64,000 nucleotides of DNA, taken from Simmondsia chinensis. Lineage: Eukaryota > Streptophyta > Magnoliopsida > Caryophyllales > Simmondsiaceae. The translations under genes were made by a program, and so were the position numbers. The stretch spans positions 5,245,702-5,309,701 of the forward strand of contig JAGTTD010000019.1 in NCBI GenBank assembly GCA_018398585.1, written 5' to 3'. Under the pieces are notes generated by a model. It ran no database searches, had not been told where the DNA came from, and saw nothing but the letters and a program-made list of their open reading frames with translations. Of this stretch, positions 58,377-64,000 are shown piece after piece; within the stretch, counting starts at the first letter, position 1, and every line of letters begins with the position of its first letter.

Positions 58377-58743
58377 CGGAGAGTAGTGAATATAGGGACT
58401 CATGGGGGTAAAAAAGGTGGTGGTAGGTGGGTAGTGACGATAACAAGTAAAAGTAAGTCATTGTGATAAAAATTTAATATAAATATAGTCCTTTTAAAAT
58501 AAGATGCAAAAAAGATATAGTTTTATATATTTTTCAGTTTAGTTATAAAATAATTTTTTATCTTTCTATTTAAGCCTTAAAAAAAAGATGTAAAAAAATA
58601 TTTTTTGTTAATCAAATACAAACCTTACAGTTAATTAGATCTTTTTTTATAATTTTAAATTGTTTAAAAACTGAATCAAATGCAGCCTAATAGTTATCCC
58701 AAAATTATAACTAACGGCGTCAGTCCCAGACTGACGGCTTCGC

Positions 58744-58750
58744 TATAAAT
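58744..58750 (+). promoter_or_regulatory. TATA box of CRAL-TRIO gene
   Basis: tataaat, 116 bp upstream of the ATG, in a short non-repetitive stretch. Transcription would start about 30 bp downstream, near 58775-58785, giving a 5' UTR of about 80 bases. Confidence 0.65.
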
Positions 58751-58824
58751 ATTCCTTTCATCTTCCATACCATCCACTGTTCTACCAAAAAAGCTCAGTA
58801 CAAAAACCAAACAACATTACAAAC

Positions 58825-58859
58825 GCTGCGTTTCAATTTACCAAGATACAAAACGCAGC
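58825..58859 (+). promoter_or_regulatory. 5' UTR hairpin abutting the start codon
   Basis: gctgcgttt (58825-58833) and aaacgcagc (58851-58859) are perfect complements around a 17-nt loop. The second arm ends on the base before ATG. It could slow initiation or bind a regulator. Inferred from sequence only. Confidence 0.5.
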
Positions 58860-61800
58860 ATGGGGAAGAAGGAGCAATTGCAAACGCAGAGATCCAAAGT
58901 GGAAGCAGTCCTCGAAATTCTTCGACACCAATCTCCTCTCTCTCTCCAACAAGTACGTTCTATAAAAATATCTTGGGGAAATTATCAATTAAGTAATCCA
59001 AGATTTGAACATTTATCACCTATGTTATTACAGTAAAAAATAGTCTCGTCTCAAAAAATATAGGAGAATGATACAAAGTGGGCTACTCCATCTATTACTA
59101 ATCAGTTTTGAGATTAAACCCAACCGGACAAGAGAATGATACCAAGTGGGCTACTCCGTTTATTACCAATTGGTTTTGGAGTTAAACCCACCTGGGTTGT
59201 AACATATACACTTTTGGCTTTTAATTACATACAACAAGGTACTTCAAGATTTGAACTATTTTGGAATTTGACATTTTTTGATAAGAATTTGACTAATTTC
59301 ATATAATATTTTTTGGGTGAAAATTCAACAAATTATGATTGTTAGAGTATAAAACTAATCCTAGGTCTTCACCCATCAGCTTAAGCTTTTGGGAAATATG
59401 GTTCCTTGACACAAAAGGAAGAAGAGTCAAACTCGACAACACAGTTATTATCGCGACACAACTGTTTAATAGACAATAGGTTGTAAGTGAGACCAGGAAC
59501 CAACATAACATTAGGAAGTAACAGGTCACGAGAGTTAGTGTGAATTTTTGAAAAACCAACACGAGTGACTGGTAACACAGAACCATTGCCAACTTGAATT
59601 AATTTTGAACCACGATAAACAATGTGTTTAGTTAAAATACCTGCGTTGGAAATCATATGGTTAGACGCCCCGGAGTCAGGGTACCATGTAGGATCAGCAG
59701 AATCATTATCAGACATGGCCGATAGACATTGTGAGAGATCAAAATTAACATAGCGGTGAGGATAGAGAGAGGTAGCATGACCTGCTTGATGACAAATCTA
59801 ACAGACCAATGGACCGGCACCGAGTATACCGTCATGAGGCTGACGAGAATGCGTACCTGAGTTGCGATCCCAAGTTTGTTGATGCGGAGGGAGACCACCG
59901 GTGGGAACCATACATGTACTAGAAGGATGTTGCAGTTGACCGTGTGATCCACCACAACCCCCAGAGTTCCCATTGCGATTGTTGTTGCGTCCACGACCCT
60001 TACGTCCATGTCCACCGCGACCCCAACCCGAACCCGAGGAGTCCGCAAGAGGAGGAGCGGCTGAGAGTGCATGGCCGTGATCTGTAGAGGAGCGAGCGTG
60101 AATGCGAGCAAGAGCAGCCTCTTCATCTAACAGTGCAGTCTTGAGTTCGTTCAAAAGAGAGATCACGAGACAACTGACGGGTGAACGTGTTGAAAGCGGC
60201 ATATTCCGAAGGGAGACCAAAGAGAGGGTAATGGAGGAGCTTACAGTTAGAGACCGGTGAGTCTATGGCGGCCAGGTCATCGGCTATGGTTTTCAGTTCG
60301 GTGAGGTAGGTGGTCGTGGATTTATTGTCTTTACGTAAGGTGACAAGTTGTGAGCGAAGGTCGAACTCCTTAGCAAGGGAGTGGTCACGAAAGAGTTTGG
60401 CGAGGGCGGTCCACATGTCTCGGGATGTAGGGTGGTGGATGACATCATTTAGTACTAGGCGAGCTAGAGAGACAGACAGACATGCCCTAATGCTTTGATC
60501 TATACAGGGATCATGTTATAGCGTCAGGGTTGGGGATATATTGGCCCGTGGGTGTTGGAATTTGGTCGGGGGGACACAAGTGTGAGCCATCGACGAAGCC
60601 CATAAGTCGATGGGCACGGAGAACCATGGAGACTTGTTCCTGCCATGTGCTATAATCGGTGGGGTTTCTAGTTTAATAGTAACCAGACTTATAATAGAGG
60701 AGGGAGGAAGGGGAGTCACATGGGGGAGGGGGGGAGAGAACCGCCGGTAGGGACGACGCACTAGCCATGAGGGGAGACGAGTAATTGGAAGAATTAAAGG
60801 AGGGTAAGGGAAGACCAATACTATACTCGGAGGAGGAAGCACCGATATTAGCGGATGACAAAGTCGGATCGGCATAAGTGGAGGAGAGAGAGGGGAGCGA
60901 GAACCCGTGGGAGAACCCACAGGAGAGAGGAGCCGCCGGCAGTAGGGGTCGGGTCGGTGGCTGGGCGAGGGAAGGTGGTGACCGAGCGGCCGCTGCTGGT
61001 GCCTGTGACAGGGGGGAAGGCATCAACATTAAAACCAATCCTGGGCTTTCACCCATCAGTTTAAGCTTTTGGGAAAGATGGTTCCTTGACATGGTATCAG
61101 AGCCTTGATGACCAAGAGGTCAGGAGTTTGAATCTCAATAGCCCCCACTTTCAATATTAAAATAATTAACACAAGGTAGGTGGGCCTGTGCATTGTCCAC
61201 GCTTCAAGCCCAAACGGGCATTTGCGTGAGGGGGCATGTTAGAGTATAAAACCAATCCTGGGCCTTTACCCATTAGCTTAAACTTTTGGGAAAGATGGTT
61301 CCTTAACAATGATAAGGAATTTACTAAATTTTGACAAAAACTACCTATAAATTGTAGAAATCATGTGTGGTGTTAATTTTTTTGGGTAAAAAATCATCAA
61401 ATTCTAATGAATGTACGTATTGTCGAATCATGTTCTAAGTTAGCTTTTTCAACGAGAATCTATCAAATTTTCGTAGAAGGGTACGTAATTGATAAAGTTG
61501 TAAACTTCAAAGTACTCGAGTTCAAAATATTTAAGAAAGTAGTCCATTATATATAATGTATCACCAATGAAAGAACCTTAGGAATGTGTTTCACGTTGCT
61601 ATATTGCAAAGGTGTGAGTCGGGTCCAAACATGTGATATAATATTAACCTCTAAGGGTTATTTCAAATATGAGGATCATTTGACTTACTCTTGTAAATTA
61701 CTATAGGTTGGATGACTATTTTTGTATCCTTTCGGGCCCAATAGAATTCGGGCACCGCTTTTTATATTTGAGCATTGCTTATTACTTATCCAAAAAAAAA

Positions 61801-63622
61801 AATGAGGATCATTTGACAAGATGGTAAGTTGTGAGAACCTAAATAATGATTTTAGAGGATGTCCCTCAAGAAGTCATAGGGAACTTCAGGAAATTAAGAG
61901 CAAGAGAGAAAACTTTATGATACGTACGTAACGAAAGATCAAACTCGGGGTATAGTGATAATTTTTCAATATTTTAATTACTCGTTTTGAATTTTATTAT
62001 ATTGTTGAGATAACGTTATTTCACGGCAAAAGGGTTATTTCATGGTCAATTTAATGAAATTTTATAGTTATTATCCACTACTGGTTATATTATTGTTCTG
62101 GGAATAATGAATCCTTATTCTTTTTGTTAACGATTATTAAACAAAAAATTTTGATTTTTCGTTTGTTGTAAAGGAGAAATTTTGCGACAAGGCGTGCATA
62201 GAGAGGTTCTTGAAGGCGAAAGAGGAGAATGTGAAGAAGGCTGCTAAACAGCTGAGATCTTGCCTTACATGGCGTGATCGTATCAATGCTGGTACCCCTC
62301 GCTTTCTCATATCAACATCGATTTCTTTTATCTTCACTGAGATTTAAGTTTTGCCATTACTTGAATCTTTTTGCTTTAACTTTTCCGCGTTTAAAATTGA
62401 AAAATGGTTGTACATTACATTTTCTTATGGTAAGGAAGACAGCAAGCCACCTAAACAAAGTGAGGAGTACCTAGCAACTGTACCAACCCGAATATTTTTG
62501 AGACCCCCTGCAAAAGTTTTAAATGGATCCCCATATACAATACCGTTTCTTTTAATAACAACAACATGCCTAGTGCAACAAGGGCTCCCCTGGCGCGAGG
62601 TCGGGGGGGGGGGGGGGGGGTGTACGCAGCCTTACCCCATCAGGATGAGACCCTGACGAGAGACTGTTCCTAAAACCCCCAGCCTGATAGTTGTGGGGTT
62701 AAAAATGACCTGTATAAAGAGCATGAAAAGGGAAAGTATGGAGTATGCAGAGAGCATATAAAAAGCATGCAAGGAAGCATGTAGGGCTTAGATGTCATGT
62801 GTGGCATACATAAATATAGATAATTAATCATTTAAGCATATTAGCAACTACTCAGGCAAGCATGTAAGTATATAGCATGTATTCAAGTAGGCATAGCCGC
62901 AGGAGCAAAAAGTCAAAAGCAAAAGCAAAAGGCAAAAGCAGACAGCATATAGCGTCCATAGAGTATAGGGGGAGAGGAGAGAGGGAGAGAGAGACAGTAG
63001 CTGGCTAGAGGGAGAAAAAGAGAGAGAGTGGGAGGGAGAGAGGGAGAGTACAAAAAGTACTAAGCGAACAACGTACACCAGTACTGCGGATGTACAAATG
63101 AGCATATACGCAGCGTCATGGTACTAGAACTAGCTTGCGGGAGCTCTAAGCTCCTACACTTATCAATTGGTTACCCCTAAAACTACCCTCCACTGAGCTC
63201 TAGCTAAGGCCATCTCTTCAATTAGCTCTAAAATTTCGATCATAAAATTTATTAATATTATCTTCTAAAAACCACATCACCTAGGGATGCCAAGCGATTG
63301 TTTGGAGCATAGTCCGGCCCTGCCTAGCGATCCATGACGAGTTACCCAATAAAGTTGCGAGTGAATTCATTCCTTAAGACCTTGCTAAGTTCAAGCTCAG
63401 TACTGCAGTATTCAAACTTTAAAATATCTTATTATACGTACTAAAATATGACAATAGCTATATGATGAGAATGAAATGATAAATTCTCTTTTTATTGGAT
63501 AATATTTGTGATATTATGTTGTGGGAAATGCAGAGAATATGATAGCAGATGAGTTCTCAGCCGAGCTATCTGAAGGCGTAGCTTATGTTGCTGGACATGA
63601 CAACGAATCCAGACCCGTCATG
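58860..63622 (+). CDS. CRAL-TRIO (SEC14-like) domain protein, first three exons
   Basis: Exon 1 58860-58952 encodes [20 protein letters not shown] then [11 protein letters not shown], with donor gtacgt. Exon 2 62174-62291 (acceptor gtaaag) encodes [20 protein letters not shown] then [19 protein letters not shown], with donor gtaccc. Exon 3 63534-63622 (acceptor atgcag) encodes [29 protein letters not shown], with donor gttctc. Phases 0, 1, 0 join cleanly. FLKA..[11 protein letters not shown].cL.WR is the CRAL-TRIO N-terminal region of plant SEC14-like lipid-transfer proteins; the lipid-binding CRAL-TRIO fold itself should lie beyond the window. All three exons look intact. The exact paralogue and ligand cannot be told. 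Confidence 0.85.
59340..61318 (+). mobile_element. TRIM-derived element carrying an antisense copia gag
   Basis: TSD atgat (59335-59339 and 61319-61323). Full 72-bp LTRs at 59340-59411 and 61247-61318. A partial LTR (61031-61091, first 11 bases missing) stands directly before PBS tggtatcagagcc (61092-61104). Internal TRIM sequence and PPT-like gtgagggggca follow. Between the first LTR and the partial LTR lies 1.6 kb of copia gag on the opposite strand. It lies in intron 1 of the CRAL-TRIO gene. Confidence 0.9.
59412..61030 (-). pseudogene. Captured copia gag-to-protease segment
   Basis: From a start region near 61024 ([20 protein letters not shown]) through [51 protein letters not shown], a Gly/Arg/Asn-rich region, a Cys/His knuckle trace, then [18 protein letters not shown] and [11 protein letters not shown] to FCVKE. 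Several frameshifts. Related to but clearly different from Copia-1. It ends at the same FCVK point where the TRIM LTR begins. Confidence 0.88.
61319..62173. other. Rest of intron 1
   Basis: AT-rich. A poly-A-ended stretch near 61690-61802 (tgcttattacttatccaaaa) may be a LINE or SINE tail. No gene. Confidence 0.45.
62553..62700 (-). repeat. SINE with poly-G expansion, in intron 2
   Basis: On minus: aaccccacaactatcaggct, ggaacagtctctcgtcaggg, aaggctgcgtacacc, then a 18-C tract (18 G at 62603-62620 on plus), gggagcccttgttgcact and a TTGTTGTTATTA tail. Starts at the linker that follows the 5S head in the full copy, so the head is missing. Antisense to the gene. Confidence 0.82.
62701..63533. other. 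Rest of intron 2
   Basis: Purine-rich stretch agggagagagagac-type at 62960-63050 and short repeats of aagcatg. No gene or other mobile element recognised. Ends at acceptor atgcag. Confidence 0.45.
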
Positions 63623-63665
63623 GTTCTCTCTCCTCTCTCTCTCTCTAAAATTTTGTGAAAAAAAT

Positions 63666-63920
63666 ACAACGACAACAGTAACAAATTCAGTGTCTCAAGG
63701 ACTCCCGCATAAGCAGGGTCTGGAAGGGGTAGATGTACACAGCCTTACCCCTTCAGGATGTAACTCTGCCGAGAGGCATTTCCGAGGACCTCCAACCTTA
63801 TAGGGTTGACAACAAGAGGACTTCCTATGAGGTCACTCATCCTAGTACTACTCTCGCCCATGCACGCTTAACTTCGGAGTTTTAATGGAATCTGGTGCTT
63901 TAGTGCCGTAAATGAACCCT
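63666..63920 (-). repeat. SINE with 5S rRNA head, complete with TSD
   Basis: Flanked by aattttgtgaaaaaaa (63649-63664 and 63921-63936). On minus it begins AGGGTTCATTTACGGCACTA, aligned with 5S rRNA from its first base. It then has aagttaagcgtgcatgggc, gagagtagtactagg and gtgacctcataggaagtcct (A box, intermediate element, C box), a linker caaccctataaggttgga, the Au-like body and a TTGTTACTGTTGTCGTTG tail. About 255 bp. Internal 5S promoter parts look usable for Pol III. Lies just after exon 3, antisense to the gene. Confidence 0.9.
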
Positions 63921-64000
63921 AATTTTGTGAAAAAAAAAATATAATCGATATTGTCGAGAACTAGACATGTGAGTCAAAGGTAAATTTCAAATAAGAGTTG

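Larger units (their letters stand above)
56303..58691. mobile_element. MITE family M1, copy 2, with three nested insertions
   Basis: 56303-56555 and 57860-58691 align in order with copy 1 at 53638-54202. The gaps are explained by a 21-bp poly-T insert (56521-56541), an LTR (56556-57854) and a hAT-type element (57873-58376), each with its own TSD. Possible outer TSD taa. Confidence 0.7.

Noticed and set aside
62351..62656. 101-codon frame in the CRAL-TRIO gene region
   Set aside because: Lies in intron 2 and runs into an antisense SINE and its poly-G tract.

Overview
The window looks like nuclear DNA from an angiosperm, probably a eudicot. It is AT-rich, has no dense gene packing, and is dominated by plant-type retrotransposons: Ty1/copia, a Ty3/gypsy chromovirus, L1-type LINEs, TRIMs and SINEs whose 3' part resembles the plant Au family. 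The only host gene I can support is the 5' part of a CRAL-TRIO (SEC14-like) protein gene at the right end, with GT-AG introns. The species cannot be named from this sequence alone.

Layout. 1-9.8 kb: SINE and TRIM copies, a foldback DNA element packed with CGCG palindromes (1240-2511), a LINE fragment and a rearranged, decayed copia element (4434-9520). 9.81-14.97 kb: a copia element (Copia-1, minus strand, TSD agtac) with recognisable gag, protease, integrase, RT and RNase H. 15-21 kb: old copia RT fragment, MITEs, a TRIM and a SINE with a 5S rRNA-derived head. 21.86-29.93 kb: a gypsy chromovirus (minus strand, TSD ttcta) interrupted by two nested insertions: a short LTR element encoding a PTB-like RRM domain (22357-24602, TSD ccaca), and a hAT-type element (28299-28784). 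30-36 kb: MITEs, TRIM and LINE 3' ends. 36.1-39.7 kb: a nearly full LINE pol gene. 41.4-47.7 kb: a three-LTR copia chimera (TSD cgttt). 48-58.7 kb: LINE remnants, a copia LTR, SINEs, and a MITE holding three successive nested insertions. 58.7-64 kb: promoter, 5' UTR and first three coding exons of the CRAL-TRIO gene, with transposable elements in its introns.

Four observations matter most. (1) A SINE family whose head is 5S rRNA and whose body and (TTG)n tail are Au-like; the copy at 63666-63920 has a clear target-site duplication (TSD), so it moved as one unit. (2) A non-autonomous LTR element carrying an RRM resembling polypyrimidine-tract-binding protein. It sits inside a gypsy element with which it shares an 18-nt hairpin motif just before the polypurine tract. 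(3) A TRIM-derived element that has captured an antisense copia gag segment and transposed as a unit (59340-61318, TSD atgat). (4) Palindrome arrays in the U3 regions of two copia LTR families and in the foldback element.

All LTR, TSD, PBS and exon boundaries were read by eye. Family assignments of proteins rest on recognisable motifs, not database searches.
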